From contig NZ_VDLV01000004.1 of NCBI RefSeq assembly GCF_013608025.1, positions 1-64,000 of the forward strand: 64,000 nt of DNA. The letters run 5' to 3'. The notes beneath the pieces were generated by a model. The model was given only the letters and a program-made list of their open reading frames with translations, searched no databases and was not told where the DNA came from. Positions within the stretch are counted from its first letter, which is position 1. The number at the start of each line of letters is the position of its first letter. Below are positions 36,105 through 44,573 of this stretch, in pieces. This DNA is from Pseudomonas brassicacearum subsp. neoaurantiaca. GTDB lineage: Bacteria > Pseudomonadota > Gammaproteobacteria > Pseudomonadales > Pseudomonadaceae. A program made the translations under genes and the position numbers.

Positions 36105-36821
36105 TCAAGGATTGAGTCGCTCCAGCCAGGCCCGCAAATCCTTCACTTCCTGTGCACTGATGTTATGGCCAAGGCCCGGGTAGGCATGGAATTCCGGCTC
36201 CAGGGCCAGCGTTTTCAGGAATGTGTCGGCGTCGGTGCCGTCACGGTAGGGAATGATCGGATCGACCGTACCGTGGCCGATGAACACCGCCAGCGCCCGC
36301 CGCGATTCGTCGGGCGTCAGTTCGGCCCGCAGCACCGACAGCACCCGCCCGCCCATCGCGGCAATACCGCCAACGGCTTCGGGGTGTCGCAAGGCGACTT
36401 CGTAGCTCATCATCGCCCCCTGGCTGAAGCCCACCAGATAGACGTTGCTCGCATCGGTCGGATATTTGGCCCGGGCCTTGTCGATGAATTCCAGGAGCAT
36501 CTGGCCGCTGGCCTTCAAATCCGATGTATCACCGTCATACGCACCCTCGCCCTTCTTGGCGAACCACTGGTAGTGACCCGGTTCCATGGACTTGGGCGCC
36601 CGTACCGAAAGGTAGTTGTAGTGCTCGGGCAGTTCGTCCGCGAGGCTGAGCAGGTCCTCTTCATTGCTGCCCGACCCGTGCAGGAAAATCACCAGGGGCC
36701 GGTTCCCGGCCTTTTCGTCCGCGCGGGCCAGGTAGTTGAGTGGCAAGTCGGTGTGCAGCGAAGGTTGGGCCTGCACGCCGACGGATACCAGCAGCAGAAA
36801 CAGGGCGAACGCTTTGAGCAT
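36105..36821 (-). CDS. Secreted alpha/beta hydrolase (PHB depolymerase/esterase-like)
   Basis: A 238-aa alpha/beta hydrolase with a signal peptide (FALFLLLVSVGVQAQ). The oxyanion block VIFLHGSGSNEED, nucleophile GFSQG, Asp in GHGTVDPIIPY and His in PGLGHNIS give a full catalytic triad. It resembles the phospholipase/carboxylesterase (YpfH-like) group. The start at 36821 follows GGAGGAAG. Substrate unknown. Confidence 0.85.
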   Translation of the reverse strand: MLKAFALFLLLVSVGVQAQPSLHTDLPLNYLARADEKAGNRPLVIFLHGSGSNEEDLLSLADELPEHYNYLSVRAPKSMEPGHYQWFAKKGEGAYDGDTSDLKASGQMLLEFIDKARAKYPTDASNVYLVGFSQGAMMSYEVALRHPEAVGGIAAMGGRVLSVLRAELTPDESRRALAVFIGHGTVDPIIPYRDGTDADTFLKTLALEPEFHAYPGLGHNISAQEVKDLRAWLERLNP

Positions 36822-36885
36822 CAGTCTTCCTCCATCGTTTGATAACCGCACGGCAACGACCGTGCGGTGAGGTAGACAGCGCTCA

Positions 36886-37998
36886 TCAGTCGTTGATCAA
36901 TTTCCCCGCCCGAATCGGCTCGCGCCCGGCGACTTTCGCCTGCCAGATGCCCGGCTGGGTGTAGCGTCCACGATCCAGCGCGAACAATACCCCGCTGGTG
37001 CCAGCAGGAACAACGGTGACCCGGTCATTCAACGGATCGACCACTTCGAACAGCGGATCGCCCCGCTCCACCCATTCGCCCGCTTCGCGCAGGAAACTCA
37101 CCACGCCATGGTGCGGTGCAAACAGGTATTCGGTGCCTTCGAAGGGAAAACCTTCGCAGCACGCTTGCGGCGCGGCCGGCCAATCGCCGCCGATAAAGCC
37201 CTGTTCCGCCAGGAACCCGAGGATGGCTTCGCAGTTGGCCTGGGCCTGCTCCACCCGGGTGTCGCCCATGCCGCCGAGTTCCAGCGTCGTCGCCAGGTTG
37301 GCCGGCGGAATCGCCGCTTGCGGAAAAATCCTCGCCAGGCGCAACCACGGCGTCGAGCAAGACTCATCGAACGAGCTGCCGCCGGAATCTTCACACAGCA
37401 ACGCCACGCCGGCCTTCAACCGCGCCGCCAACGAGCGCCACTGCGGCCACTGTTGTGGCAACGCGTACAAGTGGATCGCGGCCTCGAAATCACAATGCAG
37501 ATCCAACGTGACATCGGCGTCGCAGGCGTGACGCAGTAACAGCCGGTGCAGGGCTTCGAGTTGAGAAGGTGGCGGCGGCAGATCATCCAGCACCTCGATC
37601 ATGGTCTGGCGAATCAAGGTGATGTTCGCGGCCGGGTCATCCCCGAGGCGTTCACCGATGCGTTGCGCCACCGGGGCACTGAGTTCAACGAAGGATCGGT
37701 TGAAGTTCTTGCCACTGCCCAACTCGAAACGCCCCATGTGGGCACTTTGCAGATGCTGGTCCAGGCCGATCGGATTGGCCACCGGCACCAGCTCGATGAC
37801 CCCTTTGAGCAGCCCTTGGGCTTCAAGCGCGTTGAGGCGTTGTTTCAATTCCCATGCCGTGCGCATGCCGGGTAATTCATCGGCGTGCAGGCTGGCCTGG
37901 ATATACGCCTTGCGCGGGCCATGGCCGTAACGAAATACGCTGAGCGAACGTTCCGTGCCCAGGTGGCTCCAGGGCAAGGTATGGTCGATGCGTTGCAT
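36886..37998 (-). CDS. Succinylglutamate desuccinylase/aspartoacylase family protein
   Basis: A 370-aa zinc hydrolase of the M14-like AstE/ASPA group. The zinc ligands lie in ASLHADELPG (His, Glu) and TLDLHCDFE (His). A C-terminal beta domain includes APHHGVVSFLREAGEWVERGDPL, a biotinyl-like fold common in this subgroup. It removes acyl groups from amino-acid derivatives. ATG 37998 has GGAGAG upstream. Confidence 0.85.
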   Translation of the reverse strand: MQRIDHTLPWSHLGTERSLSVFRYGHGPRKAYIQASLHADELPGMRTAWELKQRLNALEAQGLLKGVIELVPVANPIGLDQHLQSAHMGRFELGSGKNFNRSFVELSAPVAQRIGERLGDDPAANITLIRQTMIEVLDDLPPPPSQLEALHRLLLRHACDADVTLDLHCDFEAAIHLYALPQQWPQWRSLAARLKAGVALLCEDSGGSSFDESCSTPWLRLARIFPQAAIPPANLATTLELGGMGDTRVEQAQANCEAILGFLAEQGFIGGDWPAAPQACCEGFPFEGTEYLFAPHHGVVSFLREAGEWVERGDPLFEVVDPLNDRVTVVPAGTSGVLFALDRGRYTQPGIWQAKVAGREPIRAGKLIND

Positions 37999-38102
37999 AG
38001 GCTCTCCAGATATCGGTTTCTCGACAGGCGCAGGGTAAAACAATCGCCCATGAAGAAGATGGCCGGCCGGGTGAGCGGCGGGCCATCTGAAGACTTCAGT
38101 GA

Positions 38103-38882
38103 TTAATGCCCGTAGACGTCAAAGGCGAAGTACTTGTCTTGGACTTTCTTGTACGTGCCATTGGCGCGGATTTCGGTGATGGCCGCGTTGAATTTCTCGG
38201 CAAGCTCCTTGTCGCCCTTGCGCACCGCGATGCCGGCGCCGCCGCCGAAGTATTTCGCGTCTTCATAGGTCGGCCCAACGAAGGCAAAGCCTTTGCCGGC
38301 GTCGGTCTTCAGGAAGCCTTCGTCGAGGTTGACGGAGTCGGCCAGCATCGCGTCGAGGCGGCCGGCGACCATGTCCAGGTTGGCTTCCTGCTGGGAGCTG
38401 TAGCGCACCAGGTTGATCCCCGCCGGCACCAGTACCTCGGTCGCGAAGCGATCATGGGTGCTGGCGCGCAGCACACCGACTTTCTTGCCCTTGAGCTCGG
38501 TCAGCGGGTCCTTGACGTCGGAGCCTTCCTTCATCACGAAGCGCGCCGGGGTGTGGTAGTACTTGATGGTGAAGTCGACGTTTTTCTTGCGATCGTCAGT
38601 GATGGTCATGGACGACAGGATCGCGTCGATTTTCTTGACCTTCAGCGCCGGGATCAGACCGTCGAACTCCTGCTCGACCCACGTGCACTTGACCTTCATC
38701 TGCGCGCACAGCGCGTCGCCGATATCCACATCGAAACCGGCCAACTTGCCGTCAGGGGTCTTCATCGAAAAGGGGGGATAGCCGGCCTCGATCCCGAGAC
38801 GGATCGGCTTGGCGTCTTCGGCCACGGCCGAGAAGGACAATACGGACAGTGCCAGGGCACCGAACATGGCTAATTTCTTCAT
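38103..38882 (-). CDS. Amino-acid ABC transporter substrate-binding protein
   Basis: A 259-aa periplasmic binding protein of the HisJ/ArgT/AotJ group (family 3): signal peptide [22 protein letters not shown], then [32 protein letters not shown] and the [15 protein letters not shown] segment that contacts the alpha-amino acid. It probably binds Lys, Arg, His or ornithine. No permease or ATPase genes are next to it, so it must use a transporter encoded elsewhere. The start at 38882 was chosen by signal peptide; the frame upstream comes from the repeat at 39034-39149. Confidence 0.92.
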   Translation of the reverse strand: MKKLAMFGALALSVLSFSAVAEDAKPIRLGIEAGYPPFSMKTPDGKLAGFDVDIGDALCAQMKVKCTWVEQEFDGLIPALKVKKIDAILSSMTITDDRKKNVDFTIKYYHTPARFVMKEGSDVKDPLTELKGKKVGVLRASTHDRFATEVLVPAGINLVRYSSQQEANLDMVAGRLDAMLADSVNLDEGFLKTDAGKGFAFVGPTYEDAKYFGGGAGIAVRKGDKELAEKFNAAITEIRANGTYKKVQDKYFAFDVYGH

Positions 38883-39033
38883 TTTTGCTCCTGAGTGCGC
38901 AGGGTATTTATTGATCGTTATAGGCAGATTCGGAAACAGCATTCGGCCGGTGAAAACCGAAGTGGCCCGGAGTCTAGAGATGCACTCAGGAGGGAAATTA
39001 CGTCGAGGCGACAAATAGTTATAGAAATACCGC

Positions 39034-39149
39034 GTAGGAGCTGCGTAGGAGCTGCGTAGGAGCTGCGTAGGAGCTGCCGAGTGAAACGAGGCTGCGATCT
39101 TTTCAAAGATCAAAGATCAAAAGATCGCAGGCTTCGCCAGCTCCTACAG
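39034..39149. repeat. Type C repeat with four tandem 11-base units
   Basis: GTAGGAGCTGC occurs four times head to tail (39034-39077) and runs into a longer palindrome that ends with the complementary GCTCCTACAG near 39149; the middle holds GATCTTTT and AAAAGATCGC. The outermost arm of the repeat has been multiplied, probably by slippage. Confidence 0.8.
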
Positions 39150-39169
39150 GGCCCAGCGCGAGCAAGCTT

Positions 39170-39604
39170 TCAGCAATCGCAGCTGATCGCCTTTTCCGCC
39201 ACACGCTCGACGGAACCTGTCAGGCGAAAGCCCTCATCGAGCCAGCCCATGACCCCGCCGATCATTTCCTTGACCGGGTAACCCAGCGTTGCCAGGCGCA
39301 CCGCCGCCTTGTTCGCACCGTTGCAATGCGGGCCGGCGCAATACACCACGAACAGCGTGGCCTTGGGGTAGGCCGCCAACGCCTCGGCAGTGAGGGTCCG
39401 GGTCGGGAGGTTGATCGCTCCAGGCACATGCCCGCGTTCGTAGGCCAACGGTCCGCGCACGTCCACCAGCACAAAATCGACGGCGCCCGCCTCTTGGCTG
39501 GCATGCACATCGGAACAATCGGTTTCGAACATCAGGCGACGGCTGAAATGCTGCAGGGCGAGGTCGGATGGCGCAGCAGGCACTTCGCTAACAAGACTGG
39601 TCAT
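39170..39604 (-). CDS. Rhodanese-domain protein
   Basis: A 144-aa single-domain rhodanese. The active-site loop is YCAGPHCNGANKAA, with Cys in the expected position, and LVDVRGPLAYERGHVPGAINLP is the standard substrate-domain strand. The last residues are CDC. It is divergent from a GlxA-type regulator 100 bases away, a pairing seen in many pseudomonads, and may be its target. Confidence 0.88.
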   Translation of the reverse strand: MTSLVSEVPAAPSDLALQHFSRRLMFETDCSDVHASQEAGAVDFVLVDVRGPLAYERGHVPGAINLPTRTLTAEALAAYPKATLFVVYCAGPHCNGANKAAVRLATLGYPVKEMIGGVMGWLDEGFRLTGSVERVAEKAISCDC

Positions 39605-39706
39605 GCGTGGTTACTCCGGGACAGATGAAGACTGAAACAGACTTTATCCCCCCGACGTGAACCGCTACAGTGGCGGACAAGACACTCTGTGGGAATTTTC
39701 CGCCAA

Positions 39707-40666
39707 ATGCAGCCTGCTCCCGGCCTGGTCGCCATCCTCGCGTATGACGGCTTGTGCACATTCGAATTCGGTGTTGCCGTGGAAATCTTCGGATTGGCCC
39801 GGCCCGAGTTCGATTTCCCTTGGTATGAGCACCGTATCGTCGCCGTCGACGACGGCCCGATGCGCGCCATGGGCGGCTTCCAGGTCCTGGCCGATGGCGG
39901 CATGGAGCTGCTCGACACCGCCCGGACCATTATCGTGCCAGGCTGGCGCAGCCGCAGCGAACCGCCCTCCGACGCCCTGCTCCTAGCCCTGCGCCGTGCC
40001 CACGCCCGCGGTGCCCGCTTGTTGTCGATCTGCTCCGGGGCGTTCGTCCTGGCAGCCACGGGACTGCTTGATGGCTTGGCGGCGACGACACACTGGCGCT
40101 ACACCGACGAACTGGCGCAAGGCTATCCCGCCATTCGTGTCGACCCGGATGTGCTGTATGTCGACTCGGGCCAACTCATTACTTCCGCCGGCAGCGCCGC
40201 AGGCATCGATGCGTGCCTGCACCTGGTGGCCCGGGATTTCGGCGCCCAGGTCGCCAATGCCGTGGCGCGCCGGCTGGTCATGCCGACGCAACGCACCGGC
40301 GGCCAGGCACAATTTATCCCCTCACCGGTCAGCCGCACGCCACGCGGTGATTTGTCCAGTATCATGCAGTGGGCCCGCGAGCACCTCCACGAACCGCTGG
40401 GCGTGCGCGAACTGGCAAGCCGCGCGGCGATGAGCGAACGAACCTTCCTGCGCCGCTTCACCCAAGCCTGCGGCGTATCGCCCAAGGCCTGGCTGCAACA
40501 TGAACGCCTGGCCCGGGCCAGGGAACTGTTGGAAAGCACTGCAGATAACACCGATAACATTGCCCAGCTGTGTGGCTACCGTTCGGTGGAAAGTTTTCGC
40601 GTGGCGTTCCGCAGCGTGGTGGGCGTGGCGCCGTCGGTGTATCGGGAGCGGTTTGGCCGGGGGTAA
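39707..40666 (+). CDS. GlxA-type AraC-family regulator (FtrA-like)
   Basis: A 319-aa regulator with an N-terminal DJ-1/PfpI domain (residues about 6-165, with LLSICSGAFVLAATGLLDG) and two C-terminal AraC helix-turn-helix motifs (LGVRELASRAAMSERTFLRRF and IAQLCGYRSVESFRVAFR). FtrA-like regulators often lie next to a rhodanese gene, as here. ATG 39707 is taken as start; an in-frame GTG lies at 39689. Confidence 0.88.
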   Translation: MQPAPGLVAILAYDGLCTFEFGVAVEIFGLARPEFDFPWYEHRIVAVDDGPMRAMGGFQVLADGGMELLDTARTIIVPGWRSRSEPPSDALLLALRRAHARGARLLSICSGAFVLAATGLLDGLAATTHWRYTDELAQGYPAIRVDPDVLYVDSGQLITSAGSAAGIDACLHLVARDFGAQVANAVARRLVMPTQRTGGQAQFIPSPVSRTPRGDLSSIMQWAREHLHEPLGVRELASRAAMSERTFLRRFTQACGVSPKAWLQHERLARARELLESTADNTDNIAQLCGYRSVESFRVAFRSVVGVAPSVYRERFGRG

Positions 40667-40695
40667 AGGTGCGCCGCGGCCAAGACCCTATCCCC

Positions 40696-40809
40696 CGTGG
40701 CGAGGGAGCTTGCTCCCGCTCGACTGCGAAGCAGGCGCAAGATTAAGCGCATGACTGTCAGATGTCGGGGTTGCTGCGCAACCCAGCGGGAGCGAGCTCC
40801 CTCGCCACG
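40696..40809. repeat. Type B REP pair
   Basis: Facing copies of the GTGGCGAGGGAGC palindrome at 40696-40720 and 40785-40809. One arm has GCGAGCTCCC in place of GCAAGCTCCC. Confidence 0.8.
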
Positions 40810-40826
40810 GTTGAGTTGTGTCGCTA

Positions 40827-41582
40827 TCAACTCCGGCGCAACAGGTATGTGTCCATGATCCAGCCATGCTCTTTTCGCGCTGCCTTGCGCGTGCGCTCGA
40901 TATCGTCGGCCACGTCTCCCAACCGTCCGGCGATCAGCCGTTCATCTGGCGTTCCCACATAAGCGCCCCAGTAGATCTGCGTATCGGGATCGCTCACGCA
41001 CTGGTAGGCATCCCCAGCATCGAGCATCACCACGACGCTGGCCGCGTCGCCCACCTGCCCCGCCGCCAACCGACGTCCGGTGGTGATCTCCAGCGAACCG
41101 CCAATCGTGTTCAACGGCACTTTATGCTTCGCCGCAAGAGCCTGGACGCTGGTGATGCCGGGGATCACCTCGAATTCGAAGGCACAGCGCCCCGCGTCGA
41201 GAATCGCCTGCAGGATGCGCAAGGTGCTGTCGTACAACGACGGGTCGCCCCACACCAGGAAACCGCCGTGCTGCCCGTCAGACAATTCTTCGTTGATCAA
41301 TCTTTCAAAGGTGGCTTGCTTCGCCCGGTTCAATGCTTCGACGCTCGCTGTGTAGTCCAGGTCGTCGCGTTGGCGCTCGGGGCTGTAGGCTTCGACGAAA
41401 CGGTACGTACGACCGACGATGTAGCGTTGACAGATTTCGCGGCGCAGATCCAGCAGCGTCTCCTTGGCGGCCCCCTTGTCCATGAGAAAAAACACATCCA
41501 CCTGGTTCAAGGCCTTCACCGCCTGCATCGTCAGGTGATCCGGGTCCCCGGCGCCGATGCCTATCACAGACAATTTCTTCAT
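40827..41582 (-). CDS. cobF: Precorrin-6A synthase (deacetylating)
   Basis: A 251-aa SAM-dependent methyltransferase of the aerobic cobalamin pathway that methylates C-1 of precorrin-5 and releases acetate. The N-terminal VIGIGAGDPDHLT is the tetrapyrrole methylase signature, followed by GFLVWGDPSLYDSTLRIL and VIPGITSVQALAA. Its ATG lies directly at the stop of the upstream phosphatase-like gene. No other cob gene is in the window. Confidence 0.92.
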   Translation of the reverse strand: MKKLSVIGIGAGDPDHLTMQAVKALNQVDVFFLMDKGAAKETLLDLRREICQRYIVGRTYRFVEAYSPERQRDDLDYTASVEALNRAKQATFERLINEELSDGQHGGFLVWGDPSLYDSTLRILQAILDAGRCAFEFEVIPGITSVQALAAKHKVPLNTIGGSLEITTGRRLAAGQVGDAASVVVMLDAGDAYQCVSDPDTQIYWGAYVGTPDERLIAGRLGDVADDIERTRKAARKEHGWIMDTYLLRRS

Positions 41583-42146
41583 TTACGCGGGTTCCTGCAT
41601 GCGCAATCGCCAGACTTCGTTGAAGCGCAGGTCGACGACGCCCAGCGGTTCGATGTCGATCCGGTTGAACGTGGCCATGGGACAACCCAGCACATTTACC
41701 AGCGCAGCGCGAATCACGAATGGATGGGTCACTGCCAGGTAGTGGCCCGGTGTGTTTTCCAGGGTTGCCAGCCAATCACCGACGCGGCGGCACAGCCGGT
41801 TGACCGACTCACCACCATGGGGCGCGGCATCCGGGTCGTCGCGCCAGGTGCTGAGCAGTTGCGGTTCGGTCTTGAGCAACTCATCGACGGACAGACCGCG
41901 CCACTGGCCAAAATCGCAATCGGCCAAGGCTTGGATCGGCCGCGGCTCGCCACCCAGCAGCGCGGCGGTCTGGCGCGTTCGCAGCTCCGGCCCGCATAGC
42001 AGACGGCGGACGTTCCGGTATTCGCGTCCGATGTCAGGACGCTTCGCCAGCCAGTCGGCATCCAAGGGTTCATCCAAGCCGAAACGCGCTGCTTTCTGAG
42101 CGGCGGTACGGCCATGGCACATCAGGGTCAGGCGAGTGGCTTGCAC
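41583..42146 (-). CDS. Histidine phosphatase family protein linked to cobF
   Basis: A protein of about 187 aa with a histidine phosphatase fold: LCGPELRTRQTAALL, DFGQWRGLSVDEL and the second His in YLAVTHPFVIRAALV. The first motif reads LMCHGRT rather than the canonical R-H-G, so the usual Arg is Cys10. A GTG at 42146 is the likely start; the ribosome binding site is weak. Coupling to cobF suggests a part in cobamide synthesis, like the CobC phosphatase, but the changed motif leaves activity uncertain. Confidence 0.75.
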   Translation of the reverse strand: MQATRLTLMCHGRTAAQKAARFGLDEPLDADWLAKRPDIGREYRNVRRLLCGPELRTRQTAALLGGEPRPIQALADCDFGQWRGLSVDELLKTEPQLLSTWRDDPDAAPHGGESVNRLCRRVGDWLATLENTPGHYLAVTHPFVIRAALVNVLGCPMATFNRIDIEPLGVVDLRFNEVWRLRMQEPA

Positions 42147-42441
42147 GCGGGATACTCGATTTCGGGAGAGGTCATGGCAGGAACAATCCCTGATTTTCTT
42201 GTACAGCACCTTATATGAAATCAAATAACTGAGACAAAGGGGCGTAATTTCCCACACTGAAAAAAGCTCTGCCTGACATACGACGGAGCTACAGCCAAAC
42301 CCTTGTCCTACAAGGCTTCTGTAGATATTTTCTGGCTTTTTAAACGGAACGTAAAAACCTCTGGACACGTAGCACCTGCTACCCAAATACTATTTTGAGC
42401 GTTACCAAAGAATTCGACACTCATCCAGGCAAGGAGCACGG
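42147..42441. other. Intergenic region, no cobalamin riboswitch seen
   Basis: This gap of 295 bases between the divergent phosphatase-like and small-ORF genes is AT-rich in part (TTATATGAAATCAAATAACTG near 42211). I looked for the B12-box of a cobalamin riboswitch on the minus strand and did not see one. It should hold promoters for both directions. Confidence 0.4.
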
Positions 42442-42645
42442 ATGCCTCTCTCCAGAGACCAGATCACCGTTCCATGCCTGGTATTGACGCCATCGGAACA
42501 CCAGGTCATGCGACCGCCGCGCGATTGGGCTGCACTCGAAGTCTTGCCCGGCCTGTTGGCTGGGACCTGGTTCGCCTTGAACGCCCGGACATTGGCCTCG
42601 ACCCAGACGCAGTCATTTGCCGAGCTTTGTAAACACTATGCGTGA
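42442..42645 (+). CDS. Small hypothetical protein before the amidohydrolase
   Basis: A 67-aa protein with AAGGAG just upstream of ATG 42442. It overlaps the next gene's start by eight bases (ATGCGTGA), suggesting coupled translation. It contains a hydrophobic patch (LEVLPGLLAGTWFAL) but no clear signal or domain. I do not recognise it. The overlap and ribosome binding site favour a real gene. Confidence 0.55.
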   Translation: MPLSRDQITVPCLVLTPSEHQVMRPPRDWAALEVLPGLLAGTWFALNARTLASTQTQSFAELCKHYA

Positions 42646-43390
42646 ACCCATTGAATGTGCTGAAGCGGGTCTGTACACCAAGCCCGCTTTCCGATTACTG
42701 CGGGAAGATTCCGATCATCCGTTAGTGCTGGTTTGCGAACACGCCAGCCGCTTCATCCCAAGCGCGCTGAATGACCTCGGCCTGGATGAAACCGCCGCCC
42801 AGGAACACATTGCCTGGGACATCGGTGCCCTGGCCCTGGCTGAACGGCTGTCCGAAACCCTCGGCGCAACCTTGCTTTCAGCCAACTACTCGCGGCTGTT
42901 GATCGACCTGAATCGTCCACTTCACGTTGCCGACAGCATCCCGGCCCAAAGTGAGATCTATCAGATTCCCGGCAACCAGTCCCTGGACGACGCTACGCGC
43001 GAATACCGCCAACGGTGCCTCTTCCATCCATTTCATGATCAGTTAAAGGCTTTGATCGACCAGCGCCTGGCGGATAAGCGGACCGTGCGAGTAGTGGGCA
43101 TTCACAGTTTCACACCGGTGTTCTACGGCCAACCGCGCGCCCTCGAGGCCGGGGTTCTGTTTGGCGAAGCCAGGGAATATGCCCAGCGCATCGTCGAAGG
43201 GTTGGGACGGCATTCGCTGCGGGCCGCCGGTAATCAACCCTACAAAGTCAGCCCCTTGAGTGACATGACGGTACCGGTGCACGGCGACGGACGCGGCCTC
43301 GATTCGGTGCTGATCGAAGTGCGCAATGATCTGCTGCGCAGTCTCGAATCGATACGGACCTGGAGTGCCTATCTCGCACCGCTGCTATGA
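42638..43390 (+). CDS. N-formylglutamate amidohydrolase family protein
   Basis: A 250-aa zinc amidohydrolase of the FGase family. The segment LVLVCEHASRFIP holds the metal-binding Glu-His, IAWDIGALALAERL and SANYSRLLIDLNR are typical, and VVGIHSFTPVFYG follows. Classical HutG completes histidine breakdown; this version, next to arginine succinyltransferase homologues, may act on another N-acyl amino acid. The start is ATG 42638, where it overlaps the preceding small gene. Confidence 0.88.
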   Translation: MREPIECAEAGLYTKPAFRLLREDSDHPLVLVCEHASRFIPSALNDLGLDETAAQEHIAWDIGALALAERLSETLGATLLSANYSRLLIDLNRPLHVADSIPAQSEIYQIPGNQSLDDATREYRQRCLFHPFHDQLKALIDQRLADKRTVRVVGIHSFTPVFYGQPRALEAGVLFGEAREYAQRIVEGLGRHSLRAAGNQPYKVSPLSDMTVPVHGDGRGLDSVLIEVRNDLLRSLESIRTWSAYLAPLL

Positions 43391-43495
43391 CGCGACGGTG
43401 ATCAGTTTCAGTTTTCAGCTTCAACGCGTGGACATCGACAGTGATCGTCAAGCCCGGTGCAGGTCATCGGGTTCTCTGGAACAGGAGTGCAATCC

Positions 43496-44512
43496 ATGCT
43501 GGCCTTACGTCCAGTTCAGTTATCCGATTTGCCGCAACTGCAGCAACTGGCCCGCGACAGCCTGGTGGGTGTCACTTCGCTTCCAGACGACACCGACCGC
43601 CTGCGGGAGAAAATCCTCGGGTCGTGCGCCTCGTTCGAAGCCGACGTGCAGGCACCGGGCGGGGAAAACTATTTCTTTGTCTTGCAGAACCTCGCGTCCG
43701 GCCACTTGGTGGGTTGTTCGGAGATCATCGCCAGCACCGGTTGCAACGAACCGTTCTTCAGCCTGCGCCATCGGCCATTTTCCAGCGAGTCCAGGGAACT
43801 GAACATCCACCACGGCGTGCCGGCGCTGTCGTTGTGCCAGGACCTCAGTGGCCAGACATTGCTGCGCGGTTTCCACATCGACGCGACTCGCGTGCGCACC
43901 CCGGAATCGGAGTTGCTGTCCCGGGCGCGGCTGATGTTCATTGGCGCTCATCCCCGGCGCTTTGCCGAATCGGTCATCACGGAAATCGTCGGCTTCAGCA
44001 GTGAAGACGGTCGCTCTCCGTTCTGGGACGCCATCGGCCAGCACTTCTTCGACCTGCCCTACACCGAAGCCGAACGCCTGTGCGGCCTGCAGAGCCGTAC
44101 CTTCCTTGCTGAATTGATGCCGCAATATCCGATCTATGTGCCGATGTTGCCGGAAGCGGCCCAGGCCTGTATCGGCCGAGTGCACCCCGACGGCCAGGAG
44201 GCGTTCGACATACTCGAGCGCGAGGGTTTCGAAACCAACAGCTATGTGGACCTTTTCGACGGTGGGCCGACGTTGCACGGTCGAACCACGAACATTCGCT
44301 CGATCGTTGAAAGTCGCTCGGTCATCACCCGGCAAAGCCGAGTAATCGATGCGCGTGGGCGGTATCTCGTGAGCAACGATGGCCTCGCAGGTTATCGGGC
44401 CATCATCGCGGACCTGGACGTCAGTGGCGAGGGCCCGGTGGCATTGCACCCTGAGATGCTGGCGGCACTGGGAATTACCGAGGGTGAGCGGATCCGGGTG
44501 GTGAGCCTATGA
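43496..44512 (+). CDS. Arginine/ornithine N-succinyltransferase subunit (AruF-like)
   Basis: A 338-aa member of the AstA family. LRPVQLSDLPQLQQLARDSLVGVTSLP at the N-terminus and GRSPFWDAIGQHFFDLP and FLAELMPQYPIY in the middle are characteristic. AruF and AruG form the heteromeric enzyme that succinylates arginine and ornithine in Pseudomonas. AGGAG (43483-43487) precedes the ATG. The genes aruC, aruD, aruB and aruE are absent, so this may be a second copy outside the main aru operon. Confidence 0.82.
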   Translation: MLALRPVQLSDLPQLQQLARDSLVGVTSLPDDTDRLREKILGSCASFEADVQAPGGENYFFVLQNLASGHLVGCSEIIASTGCNEPFFSLRHRPFSSESRELNIHHGVPALSLCQDLSGQTLLRGFHIDATRVRTPESELLSRARLMFIGAHPRRFAESVITEIVGFSSEDGRSPFWDAIGQHFFDLPYTEAERLCGLQSRTFLAELMPQYPIYVPMLPEAAQACIGRVHPDGQEAFDILEREGFETNSYVDLFDGGPTLHGRTTNIRSIVESRSVITRQSRVIDARGRYLVSNDGLAGYRAIIADLDVSGEGPVALHPEMLAALGITEGERIRVVSL

Positions 44513-44573
44513 CATCGATCAGACTCCATGCCGCCCCTCGACACCGCGCCGGGCATGACGAAGGAGCCGTTTC

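Noticed and set aside
42147..42441. Cobalamin riboswitch upstream of the cobF pair
   Set aside because: No B12-box-like conserved sequence could be found on the minus strand.
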